Both the position numbers and the translations under genes were made by a program. Below the pieces are notes generated by a model. That model did no database searches and was not told the origin of the DNA. It was given only the letters and a program-made list of their open reading frames with translations. A stretch of 64,000 nt of DNA from positions 9,164,127 to 9,228,126 of the forward strand of contig NC_067220.1 of NCBI RefSeq assembly GCF_019924925.1, given 5' to 3'. Shown here piece after piece: positions 36,661-47,796 of this stretch. The first letter of the stretch is position 1, and the number at the start of each line of letters is the position of its first letter. This stretch comes from Ctenopharyngodon idella. Taxonomy: Eukaryota; Chordata; Actinopteri; Cypriniformes; Xenocyprididae.

Positions 36661-36665
36661 ATCAT

Positions 36666-36830
36666 TCCTGTGATGTCAAATCTGAATTTTTTTAGCATCA
36701 TTACTCCAGTCTTCAGTGTCACATGATGTCAAATATGCCGATTTGCTGCTCAAGAAACATTTCTTGTTATTATCGATGTTAATCTAATATTTCCGTGGAA
36801 ACTGTGATACACTACCATAAAATAAATAAA
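36666..36830 (+). repeat. Dispersed repeat D, copy 3
   Basis: Begins TTCCTGTGATGTCAAATCTG and carries the CAGTCTTCAGTGTCACATGA core. It lies head to head with copy 4. Confidence 0.7.
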
Positions 36831-36834
36831 TAAA

Positions 36835-37520
36835 TAATACTTTTATTCAACAAGGATGCATTAATAAATACATTTATTAGTCAAAGAATCCTGAAAAAAA
36901 AATGTTTCAAAGTTTCCACAGATCGCAACTGTTTTAAGCACTGATATAAGAACCAATATTAGTAATTGTAATAATTAGTAAAAATTCATAATAATTAAGC
37001 AGCAGATCAGCATATTAGACTTATTTCGAAGGATCATGTGACACTGAAGACTGGAGACTGAAGGCTAATGATGCTGAAAATTCAGCTTTACATTACAGGA
37101 ATAAATAACAATTTATTTTACAATATTACTATTTTTACTGTATATTGATCGTTTGATAAATGTAACATTGGTGAGCATAAGAGGCTTCTTTCAAAATGAT
37201 TTTAAAAATCTTACCAACCACAAATGTTTGAACAGTACAGTATATTAATTATTATTATAATAATAATTTATTTATTTTAATATTTTTTAATATAATGATG
37301 TAAATGTATTGTAAAATAATATAATACATATAATTTTTATAATAATATAATAAAATAAGTTTTGTATAACATTTAATAATTTTTTTTTTTTTTTTTTTTA
37401 ATATATTTTTTATATTATTATTTATTTTGATTCAATAAATGCAGCCCTGCTGCACATAAGAGACTTCTTTCAAGAACATTAAAAAATCCGAATTATTCCA
37501 AATCTTTGACCGGTAATGTA
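36835..37520 (-). repeat. Dispersed repeat D, copy 4 and fragments
   Basis: The inverse core TCATGTGACACTGAAGACTG occurs near 37035. A second inverse fragment (GACTTCTTTCAAGAAC, then TTTGACCGGTAATG) lies at 37400-37520 after an AT-rich stretch with a T run at 37381-37399. Confidence 0.65.
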
Positions 37521-37529
37521 TTCCCCCAT

Positions 37530-39290
37530 TCAGGTGTTTCTTTTCTCACTGTATCGTCTGCTGACATTCCCCTAGACCAAAATCCAATTGCACAGGCCTC
37601 TATCACTTTCAAACTGAATTTCATTTAGGTACAGCGCTGGCTGAAAGCCCCCATGGATGGATCACTTCTTGACAGAGTGGCATGGGACTTTCGGTCAAAA
37701 GCCCACAGCATCTGCGGGCCGGTCCTCGGTGTGTCGTAGCGAGCTGTAGTCATCAATCAGCATCACATCAAAGTATCTCCTTGATGGATCTTGGATTACC
37801 TCCACAGGCTGAGAAATGACAGTCAGCAGAAGTCTGGCGCTCCGTCTTTGTCAGCATGCCGTAGGGGATCTAAGACGTCCCCCATGCTGGCTTGTGGGTC
37901 TTCAGATTGTCTTCGGTTCCTGAATTTTTGAAAAGCGAAAGTGTTGGACTATTCTTTTTGTGAATGAGTTTAATATTGAGACTTTTTAGATGAGATAGTT
38001 CTCAAACTAATGAAGAAGAACTGGCACAAAAATGCATGGAAGCAATCAGAAAGCTTCTACCTGAACCTTCAGCAATCAGAGCACTGCGACGTAACAGAGT
38101 TCTCAGCCTGCGGCCGTGCAGAGCATCTGAATGATAAAAATGAAAAAAAAAAGTTTTCTTTCACGGTCAGAGGCTGTAGCTGAAATTAGACTTAGTGTGG
38201 CTGAAAGTGCAACTAGGCACATCATCACAGATGTACACCGTACCAGCTGTGGCCTTATTTCACATACACAAACAGTAGGACATCAGAAGAACTAGATATT
38301 TTTGTCTACATACCAGTGGATTTTTATCAAACAAATGACAGTGGGCTTTTTTGTTTAATGACCCAAAGAAGATATTGGTTTTTAATGACCCTAGAAGTTT
38401 GATTAAGCCATCAAAATATGAGGAAAATATTTAGTTTTTAATTAAGGGAAGAACAAAACACTAAGCTTGGTTAAGGGATTTATCTGACAAAATTATTTGG
38501 CGAAAAAGGCAGAACAAAAAGCATACAGCATACACTGACTGCATCATAATCAGTTATTAATATTTAATCGGTTCTCTCTTGTTTTTGCATGTGTTTATAA
38601 TATCTTTGTATGACAGCCTGGCCAAAAATTATGTCCACACAATTTGCCATGTTTCATTGCGTTATTTCACAAGCACAACTACACAACATGCCTACAAAAT
38701 CGTTAACCAATTTTCAATAATATATGAATATAGGGTGAAGATGCCAATTTTTCTAGGCCGGGCATCACTTTTGGGCACTACTGCATTTGTATGCTTATTT
38801 CTAAGCAACCGACCTTATGTTTACAGTACATGTGCATACATATTTTGATATTAATCAAGATTTGGTCATATTTTGATGATGTATGCATCATCTAAACACA
38901 TTCATATGTTTAGCATAACAATATTAATAGAATATTATAGTTTTTTGAAATCTAAATATGATTGTACGCCTTTATTCATCAATGAAGACCTTATTTAGAA
39001 CATGTATGTATGATATTAGATACAGACTGTTGAGAAAAGTTAAATTACTGAAAAAAAAAGCAACAACACATTTTTGAAGCTATGAAGAGACTTTTTCCCC
39101 CTACTATCACTTTACAAACATTGGCCTACATTTGAAAGAGTCTCATGGCCTACATTTTGCTGTTTTTTATGCTCTTCTGTGTGTTATTGTTGAACATATG
39201 AATGAGATTTGATTGAATTACTGTCCAAAATGACTAAAACATAACATATAATAAATGACAAGAGCGAGCATATCTGTTATTTCCATGAAT
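37530..39290. other. Gene-free DNA, partly unique and GC-richer
   Basis: 37540-38120 has balanced composition and no repeat I recognise, including TAGTCATCAATCAGCATCAC. The remainder is AT-rich. No ORF of note. Confidence 0.35.
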
Positions 39291-39299
39291 AGGTATATA

Positions 39300-39745
39300 T
39301 AGTTAATACTTTTTATTCATCAAGGATGCATTAATATGATTAAAAGTGACAGTAATAACATTTCTGTTTCAAATAAATGCTGATCCTTTGTACTTTCTAT
39401 TATTCAATGAATCCTGAAATGTATCACAGTTTCAAAAAATGAAGCATCCCAACTGTTTTCAACATTTGGTAATAAAAATTAATGATTCTTGAGCATCAAA
39501 TCAGCATTTTAGAATGATTTCTGAAGGATCATGTGACACTGAAGACTGGAGTAATTTCATTCACAGGAATAAATTACATTTTAAAATATATTCAAATAGA
39601 AAACAGTCATTTTGAATTGTAATAATATTTCACAATATTACTTTTTTTATCAAAGAAATGCAACCTTAGTGAGCACAAGAGACTTCCCCCCCAAAAAAAA
39701 CATTTAAAAATATATTACCGACCCCAAAATTTTGAACTGTTTTAT
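39300..39745 (-). repeat. Dispersed repeat D, copy 5
   Basis: From CATCAAGGATGCATTAATAT to GACCCCAAAATTTTGAACTG, with the inverse core GATCATGTGACACTGAAGAC. It looks close to full length. Confidence 0.75.
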
Positions 39746-39749
39746 TATT

Positions 39750-41320
39750 ATTAATATAACAGGAATGTGGGTGAACTTTCAATAGCTGTCTTAACCAGAT
39801 TAGCATGTTAGAAAATTATGTACATGGTCAGGTTGGTACTGTATGATCTGCCACATTATCTGCTTGGAAATAATTATAAAAAATACTCTTAAGGAGGCAT
39901 CACCAACACTTGCTTATACATTATACCCTTTGCTATACTTACTATGTTTATACTGTATGTGATCAGACTTGAAATTTATGCTTGGTAGACTAAACATTCA
40001 TTATAACAGAACACCTCAGCAGCCACACAGAAATGCTGTAGAAATCACCTAAAAAACCCTTGCAAATGCATAATAATGTGCTAAAAACACTCTGAACGCC
40101 TCCCTAGCAACTCCCTAGAATCATGCAAGTGAGTTTTGCACAGGTAATCACTCACCTTATCTTCATATAATGAAAAAAAAAAGTCTAGTTATTTATGTAA
40201 TGAGACTCATCTTTCCAGCTTCATCTTCACAAGTCCCACGAGCTGTGACCTCTAGCCTGCAATATAAAACTCACCACCTTCAACAGCACGGGCCACCATA
40301 CACTGCCAACATCATAAATGAGTCTCCACATAATGATCTGCCCTACTATGATCTTCATATACAGCTCTTTCCTTATTAATAACCCACACCTTCAGCACCT
40401 CAGCCAGTGACTCAGTAATTCCTCAGTCTCGCACTGAATCTGACGCTTCTAAGGTCTTTGCTTCGCTCCTGTGAAATAAGGATGCTTCTTTTTACAGACA
40501 ACAGCTCACAGCAGTGTTCCTGCATGGGAAAACCCGCCCGAAACCTCAAAAAAGCAGCAGGCATTAATGATTCTGACATTCACCGCAAAACAAAATGGTG
40601 TACCTTGAAGATTCTAGAGGCAGGAACGTCCTTGAGAGCATCAGGTCGGTGACTCAGGGAAGGGAAGGGAAGGGAAGGGAAGGAAAGGAAAGGGAAGGGA
40701 AGGGGCTTAACTGAAGGAAAGACGTAGACAAAAATGCGCAAAGAATAACAAAAAACGGCCAGCTTAGGAACAGATGTGAGTACTGGCCCACCACAAATAA
40801 TGCATCTAAAATCAACACAAACAAATCAATATAAGCATAGACCTTCAGAATGAAAGCATCTCAACATATATATATATACTACACCCAATCAAACACAATA
40901 CCTTCACAGTTCACATACATGTGTGGGCAAAGAAGCAGCAGTCTCCGAAAGAAAGAAGCAATCAATTTGTCCTTGCTGAACAATTTATTGATCCATTGGT
41001 CATCAAGGACCAAACCCAAATCCTTAAATCCCATTAGAGCTGAGGATGGGAAAGGGAGAAAAACAGCACAAATCAATCAACGAGGCCTTCAATCTGACTA
41101 GAAAGGGAACAAACACACCTCGGAGCAGCGCAGACCCCTGTACGCGTCTCAGTTTGTCACAGTCTGATTCACCATCTGTCTGTACGAGCAGTGGAGAGTG
41201 TCCTTGGATCAGGTATTATTTCTGAGAGCAGATTCCTGGATACCTTCAGTGACATGAGAATCCTCGTGTGTGGGAAATAAACACATTAGAAATCACAGAA
41301 CACATGGAATGAATATATAC
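39750..41320. other. Gene-free DNA with a GGGAA pentanucleotide repeat
   Basis: A (GGGAA)n run lies at about 40656-40703 and a short (TA)n at 40865-40880. AGCAACTCCCTAG-type words occur near 40020-40140. Frames near 40170-41100 have no recognised product. Confidence 0.45.
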
Positions 41321-41324
41321 AGTT

Positions 41325-42046
41325 CCTGTCATTGATTCTGATTGGTCAGTAGCTGTGTTTTATTCACAATAAAACACTGCTATGACCGCTTCACCCAACG
41401 GTTCTGTATATCACTACACAACACCCTTAGCAACCACTCTTAGCAACATAAACTTTATGTTCTCAATTGATATTGTTCATTGAAGCTTACTGTATAATGT
41501 AGAAAAGTATTGTGAGAAAGAGATTGAGTGAGTTTATTACCTGCACTCAGATTTAGCATTTTCCTTCAGGTCAGTCCTATGTTCAAAGTAAAAAATCTGT
41601 TTAAATGTCTGATGAATTATCTTGTCCTTTTAACAGTTAAGGGGTTTTCCCGTGACTGACAGCGCTAGTCAAAGCATTTGTCAGTTGCGTCTTGTTCCGT
41701 GTTCACAACAGTTCAGTCTTTTCAATGTAAAAGTCTTCGCTACTGACTGACACACTCATAAAGACAGTCTTTGCCGCCATCTAATTGCGTAATAATGTAA
41801 CTTCTGTTGCTGTTCACAGTTGGAGACTATTTTTTTCCGGCAGAAGGAAGGATTTTAGTGAGTTTACTTCATGAAAGTTGCATTGATACATATTTTTGGC
41901 TTTAATATTTGTATTGTGTGGTAACCATTTTATAAAAGCAATAAGGTACTTGAGGCTAGTGCTTTATTGTGAATAAGTCACGGCTGAAAGGGACCGCTTC
42001 GCATCGTGCCTAACAACGCCCTTCAGCCGTTACTTATTCACAATAC
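41325..42046 (-). mobile_element. Hairpin-bearing repeat H, copy 2
   Basis: Inverted relative of 15215-15960, sharing TTCACCCAACGGTTCTGT, CTCTTAGCAACATAAACTTT and TGACTGACACACTCATAAAG. The foldback is at its other end: TATTGTGAATAAGTCACGGC at 41967 pairs with GCCGTTACTTATTCACAATA at 42046. Confidence 0.75.
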
Positions 42047-42049
42047 AAA

Positions 42050-42080
42050 TGATGATAATAATAATGATAATAATAATAAC

Positions 42081-42112
<32 letters not shown>
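42050..42112. repeat. (AAT)n microsatellite
   Basis: About 20 AAT/ATG units between repeat H copy 2 and repeat D copy 6. Confidence 0.85.
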
Positions 42113-42114
<2 letters not shown>

Positions 42115-42520
42115 TACAGTTCCATTCAGATTTTTAAAATGTTTTTGAAAGAAGTCTCTTATACTCCCACAGGCTGCATTTATTTCATAAAAAATACAGT
42201 AAAAACTCTAAAAATTGCGAAATATTATTACAATTTAAAAGAACTGTTTTCTGTTTGAATTTATTCCTGTGATCAAAGCTGAATTTTCAGCATCATTACT
42301 CAGTCTTCGGAGTCACATGATCCTTCAGAAATCATTCTATATTTAACATTTAGGATTCTTTGATGAATATAAAGTTCAAATGAACATCATTTATTTAAAG
42401 TTAAAATCTTTTGTAACATAATAAATGTCTTAACTGTCATTTTTGATCAATTTAATGCATTCTTGCTGAATAAAATATATTTTGTTAATGCACTGACATT
42501 CATACATTTCTGAGCATTTT
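42115..42520 (+). repeat. Dispersed repeat D, copy 6
   Basis: Carries TTTGAAAGAAGTCTCTTATA, CAGCATCATTACTCAGTCTT and AATGCATTCTTGCTGAATAA in the expected order. Confidence 0.75.
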
Positions 42521-42525
42521 AAGGC

Positions 42526-42872
42526 TTAAAGGGATAGTTCACCCAAAAATGAAAATTCTGTCATCATTTACTCACCCTCAAGTTGTTCCAAACCTGTATG
42601 AATTTCTTTCTTCTGCTGAACACAAAAGAAGATATTCTGAAGAATAGTTGGTAACCAAATAGTTGGCAACCAACCAAACAATGGGCCCCATTGACTGCCA
42701 AAGTATGGAAAAAAAAAAAAAAAAAATACAATGGAAGTCAATGGATGCCAGTTACTGACATTCATCAAAATATGTTCTTTTGTGTTCAGCAGAAATTCAT
42801 ACAGATTTGGAACAACTTGAGGGTGAGTAAATGATGACAGAATTTTCATTTATGGGTGAACTAACCCTTTAA
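42526..42872. mobile_element. TTAA-flanked foldback MITE, well preserved
   Basis: TTAA at 42526-42529 and 42869-42872. Ends AAAGGGATAGTTCACCCAAA and GGGTGAACTAACCCTTT are inverted copies, as are TTTACTCACCCTCAAGTTGT and ACAACTTGAGGGTGAGTAAA. The loop is an A run at 42710-42726. Family resembles the Angel-like foldback elements of cyprinids; name not verified. Confidence 0.85.
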
Positions 42873-42879
42873 GTGTCTT

Positions 42880-44315
42880 AATGTCTAAAACAGCTTGTTC
42901 TGTTTGGACAAACAGTCCAATCAGTCATCAAAATCAAAAATGAAAACAAAAAGAAACACATTGCACAACATACCCCCTATTATATTTCACCATCACTTCA
43001 ATCAAAATCAAAGCAAATCAAGCTAATACCACTCTGATGATCTGCAATTTCATTTGAGCATTACAACCTTGGCCTACTTGAGACGGCAACTTTGACCAGT
43101 TCTGCTAATTCGGAAAAACTCAGAAGCGGAAACGGTGCTAGTGTGCACTGAGTTACCTCTGGGCTGCTGCCAAGTGTGTTTCTGATAAAGGAGGGCTAAG
43201 AAGCGTCACAGCACCTCTTTGAGTTCTAAATTCCCCACACTGCCATGTAGGCCTTGCTTCTTTGATTTAACACATTTATTCACCACACTGCGCACCAATT
43301 ATTTCTTCCCAGGTGAAGGAAGAGGGCTATAAAGTTCCCTTGCCGTTGAACAAAGAGTATGAGAGTGGAACACAGACACAAATCCTGTTAAAGGATATAT
43401 GAGGAGAGGCCTTCACTGAAAGGAAATTATGGGTAACACGAGGGAATCAGGAGTTCATGTTCTTACAGGAGGTGATGGGACGTAATTTGTTAAGATGGGA
43501 AAATCGTGAAACCACAGAGACTGACGTTGTTGAGCCAACTGCCATCCCTCGAGAGAACAAGGAGGACTAGTGTTGATTAACCAGCTTGGCAGAGAACACA
43601 TTCAACCAGGGCTGAGGATCATACCAGGGTGGATATCTTTATCCAAGTAATTCTTGGCAAGATTACAGTATTTCAGAGAATTCGCAAGAATCCGGGTGCA
43701 GATGTGGATACAGCTGCGGAAATTTGCATACTGACAATCAGATCTCTGCAGTCCGGAATGATCAGATATCATAATTAAGAAGAGGAAGATTTTTTGGTTG
43801 CAGCTTTAAAGCTTTTAGTGTCTAATTGTTTTGAAGATATTCTGGGTTAAATGCATGTTAAGTTTTATTGACAGCATCTATCGCATTACCACAGTAATTT
43901 CGACTCGGCTTGTAAAAACAAGCAAACAAACGCACAAATGTGTTATGCATAACATGTATTTAACCAGGAAAATCCCTTTAGATCTGATTCGCTTCATAAC
44001 AGTGATCTACAGTTTGAACCCAGAAAAATCAGCATTGCATCACATATACTAAACATAACTTTAAAATGACTTTGAACATCTTCCCTTTTAGGTTTGTTTC
44101 TGCAAGTCTTTTTCCAAACAGAGATGATGAAAATGTTGCCTTAAGAGTATGACCTAAATTTCACATCAAACAAATATGCAAAACAACACTGCAACACTCT
44201 AACAAACGCCAGTTTGAATGTTCACATGCACAACACTTATGCTTCTTATATTTTAACACCCACAGACTTTAAATAATCCTTATTGAAATACCTTCAATTT
44301 CACCAGGGTTTAACT
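42880..44315. other. Gene-free DNA, partly unique
   Basis: 43050-43820 is balanced in composition and repeat-free, with no ORF of note. Possible noncoding constraint, unproven. Confidence 0.35.
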
Positions 44316-44318
44316 CAC

Positions 44319-45025
44319 GTGGGTCATTCCTCTTATGCAGTACATTTTCATGTCCCCATTAAATGTATCTCAATATATTGCATAAAATATTAAAATTAAC
44401 AGTTTTAAAAGATGAAAGTCATGTTAGTTTTCTTTTATCTCAATTAAGTCAATGAATTTTACACCATTTCATTACTGTGGTTTGAGCAGATGTTCTTTTT
44501 GGCATGTCTCGGATTGCTGCACCAATTTCTAACATCAAAATTTGGCTGTTTATTTAAAATGTATTCCAGGTGCTTCTTTATTTTGATCACTCTCTAATCA
44601 AAATGTTGCCAATAAAGCATGTTTTCTTGGGAATATCGATTTCATTGATAATCAGTTGACTGATTTGACCTATGTCCTCAATATTATCTTCCATTAGTCT
44701 GTTGTAATCTGTTAACAACAACAACAACAACAACAACACAATCATCAGTAAGTAGAAATAGATTTGATGAATTCTGTGATTTTTTTTTTTTTTCTGGCTT
44801 GTCTCAATCATTCCATTTTGTTTTATTAAATTACATATTTTATTCTAAAATTTAGTCTAGTCAACATTTGTCTTTTGTCAAATGAACTTAGATAATTAAT
44901 ATTTTGAGTTTCTGTTGATGAAACCAATCGCCTTCATTGTATTAACTCAAATTTTCAATTTCAATGAACTCAAAATTTTAAGGCAACCATGTATACTATG
45001 TATATGTATGTTTTTAAGTTAAACC

Positions 45026-45070
<45 letters not shown>

Positions 45071-45319
45071 TTTAGCAGATGCCTTTATGCAAAGCAACTT
45101 ACATTGCATTAATGCATTAATGGTACAGTATACATTACCAAATCATACATTCTCCAGAAATTAAACCCCTGATCTTGGCATTGTGATAGCACTATCTCAC
45201 ACTGTTTGAGCAACACAAAATTTTTCTAGTCTAGCCTAGTGAACAATTTTATAGAAACATTTCCTAAATTACATCATAAACATTCGTTTTGGACATACTA
45301 CATAACAGGAATGACCCAC
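44319..45319. mobile_element. Element with GTGGGTCATTCC inverted ends
   Basis: GTGGGTCATTCCTCTTATGC at 44319 faces ACATAACAGGAATGACCCAC ending at 45319. Inside are an (AAC)n run (44716-44738), a (TA)n run (45030-45067) and a SINE-like fragment. No transposase. Confidence 0.6.
45067..45215 (-). mobile_element. Degenerate tRNA-derived SINE fragment
   Basis: Reads ATGCATTTAGCAGATGCCTT then AAAGCAACTTACATTGCATT on the plus strand, a widespread fish repeat. The minus strand has a worn B-box-like GGGGTTTAATTTC near 45155-45167. Confidence 0.5.
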
Positions 45320-45565
45320 CTGACCTTTTGAGAGCAGAATCCATTCAATATCTGTGTGAGCATGTTAATTTGATAACACCATAAAGCACCTTTCGTTTTT
45401 AAAAGCCTGTAAAGCATTAACGCTTCATATAAACCGTGTCAACCAGTGATCGTTATATTCGCCATAATGCATTGCACTGTATAATACTGAGAATTGCATT
45501 ACACCACAAGTATGTAAACCTTACATTCATAAACAAACAAACAAACAAAAAATATACCCACTGTA
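45320..45565. other. Gene-free spacer past the slitrk1 3' end
   Basis: AT-rich with a CAAA-type short repeat at 45530-45552. No feature. Confidence 0.4.
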
Positions 45566-45588
45566 ACTTCACTCAACCTCCACCACAT

Positions 45589-45594
45589 TTTATT
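45589..45594 (-). terminator. slitrk1: Candidate polyadenylation signal AATAAA (distal) for slitrk1
   Basis: The minus strand reads AATAAA here. It is followed within about 10 to 40 bases by a GT-rich stretch (TGTGGTGGAGGTTGAG, then repeated TTTG), the usual arrangement of a downstream element. It would give a 3'UTR of about 2.2 kb. Confidence 0.5.
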
Positions 45595-46263
45595 TAACAA
45601 AATAGAAGCAGATCAAATGTAGCAAAGCATAGAAATGTAACTCTGAGACAAACTCTTGGGAAAATGCACCAAATAATAGATAAGCCAGAATGTGGTACAG
45701 TCTTTCACAGTGGAGCGACAAATAATTACCATGACATAGAGAAGAAGAAGAAGAAGAAGAAGAAGGAGATGCCTTGATGGACAGCCAGAACCAGTATAAC
45801 AGAAATAATAGATCAGAAGGGTCACCCTTCAATTTCAGGTTGGTAGGGAGGGAGATTGTATGTTTTTGTTTTGTTTTTTTTGTTTGGTTTTTTTTTAATA
45901 TGTGCGTATGTGCAGCGAGAGTCACAACACACATCTCTCTGAAAGCTCTGAATCTACATTAGAGTAAAACCATTGCAATATGACAGGAACCCCACTGGGA
46001 CATCCTGCTGGACTGCAATTCAACTGACTTTGTTTTGTGCAACCTAAATCAAATTGACAGGTAAGAGAGAAAAGCATCTCCCAGTGCCAATATTTTCCAC
46101 ACTCGGCTGCCGGACGGACATTTCTTTTGTTTCTTATTGTAATATTCAAAAAACTAACACAAGAGCTTTAACATGAAGGGGAAAAAAAGGGTAAGCTACA
46201 AAGATGGTATTCGAACTATGAAAATGGACGGCTGGTTACCTTATTTTAGCTTTTTAACTGTTC

Positions 46264-46269
46264 TTTATT
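46264..46269 (-). terminator. slitrk1: Candidate proximal AATAAA for slitrk1
   Basis: A minus-strand AATAAA about 1.5 kb past the stop codon. The sequence after it is A-rich rather than GT-rich, so it looks weaker than the one at 45589. Confidence 0.3.
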
Positions 46270-47796
46270 CATGTTGTTTTGTTGTAAAATCATTACAGTG
46301 ATACAAACTCAACCTCAAAAACATCAGCAGTGACATTTAAATGCTATAGCAGTAAGATGCATGGCACTGCGCTCTACATCTTGTTTGTAAAAATGGCATT
46401 TTGGAAACAGCGTTCAACTCGTGTTCTTCACTACTGAATCTGATCCCGCCCTTCTCTCTGAGTATTAGCCATCACAGTGACACACTTAGGCCTATAGTTA
46501 TGTTGATAATGTGAATGCTGGTTCGCCTACACATACCGGTGAACTTCAGCTCCCAGCATGGTTTCATACGCTTGAGAGGCAACAGCGACATCTAGAGGCG
46601 GCTATTCCATCTACGGCTGCTGTGATGACATCAGTCAAATGCACAGACATGCCTCTGGTCTGCTTCTCCTATATATTTACACCTTTTCATCCACTTATAG
46701 GACGTATCCAAGTAGCAAACGGCGGAATATTCCTTTCTCGTATTTGGACAAAATAGATGGCTTTACAAAAGCTCACAATACTTACAGTGAATAATAGGCT
46801 TTTGTGAAGGAATACTTCATCCCCTAAAAAGAATAATAATAATAATAACAATAATAAATAAAAAATAAAGGCATCTTAGTCTATGTGCACTCTGTAGACG
46901 GATCCAAATCTGCACATACTGAAACCCCCTTTAAACATTAGTCTTCAAAACGAAGAAAAAAAAAAAAAAAATCCTCCCCTTGCGTCCTTCTACCCTCACA
47001 CTGTATCCATCGACACACAAGATCACGAACCACTGGAGCTACATTGAATTTTCGCAGCATAAGCATGTCAGTGACTTGAATCGGTCATGCTTATCCGCAT
47101 CCCAAACATGTCAACAGTTGGCACACTATAAGATAAACACATTTTTACATTCATAAAGGAGATGACTGGGCAGATACATGAGAAATCTGCACAAAATAAA
47201 AGTATAAATAATCCCCATATCAACCAATCAACAATCAACTGATAAAACGGAAAGTACATGCATTTACAACTCGTTATTTCCACCTTTCGACCTGTCCGCC
47301 TTTGAGAAAGAGAAATCAAACAGCAAATACAAATTCTAACTGACAAAAAATAGAAGAAATGGCACTTTTAATATAGTCATATATAGTTTTATATTTATAT
47401 ATATATATGTATATTGATAACACGAAAGAAGGGTCGCGTTGGCTTCCTTGATACTATGGTAATGGTTCCCAGTGTGTGTTGAGACCATGCGAATCATGCA
47501 GATATGTTACAGTCCGTTATTTACATTACATTCATGCGTTCGTGCACCGTTCCCACGTCCTCTTTTGAGCGTGTTTGCAGTCTGAGCTGGGAGGAGAGAG
47601 AAAGAGAGAGAGGCTCTGTACATATATAACAGTGGGGGCCCCATTGCAGTGTTTCATGGACGCTATACTCAACCGAAGCAACAAAAAATAGGCTATTTTT
47701 TTCCACAGAGGTGAGTCAGAGGTCTAATGTTTGTGTGTCGCCCTCCAACATACGAAACGCAGTACGTCCTTTTGCTCGCTCGTGTCTCTGTGAGCA

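Larger units (their letters stand above)
35890..36665 (+). mobile_element. Broken Tc1-like transposon
   Basis: Preceded by TA and starting CACTATATTGCCAAAAGTAT, the usual Tc1/mariner terminal form. The leader continues to 35990, is cut by a hAT-like element, resumes at CATGCAGACTGCC and then jumps into the catalytic part of the transposase. The helix-turn-helix half and the right terminal repeat are absent. It ends where dispersed repeat D begins. Confidence 0.85.
45570..47796 (-). other. slitrk1: Probable slitrk1 3'UTR
   Basis: This stretch follows the stop codon, has no ORF of note on the minus strand and shows no recognisable transposon in its first 1.3 kb. It holds a short AT-rich run near 47380-47410, a TTC microsatellite (GAA on the plus strand, 45745-45770) and A-rich runs near 45860-45895. 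The 3' limit is an inference from the polyadenylation signal at 45589-45594. Confidence 0.6.

Noticed and set aside
45570..47796. A miR-24-type seed match (CTGAGCCA) in the slitrk1 3'UTR, as discussed for the human gene
   Set aside because: I saw no perfect match by eye; absence was not computed, so no feature is claimed.
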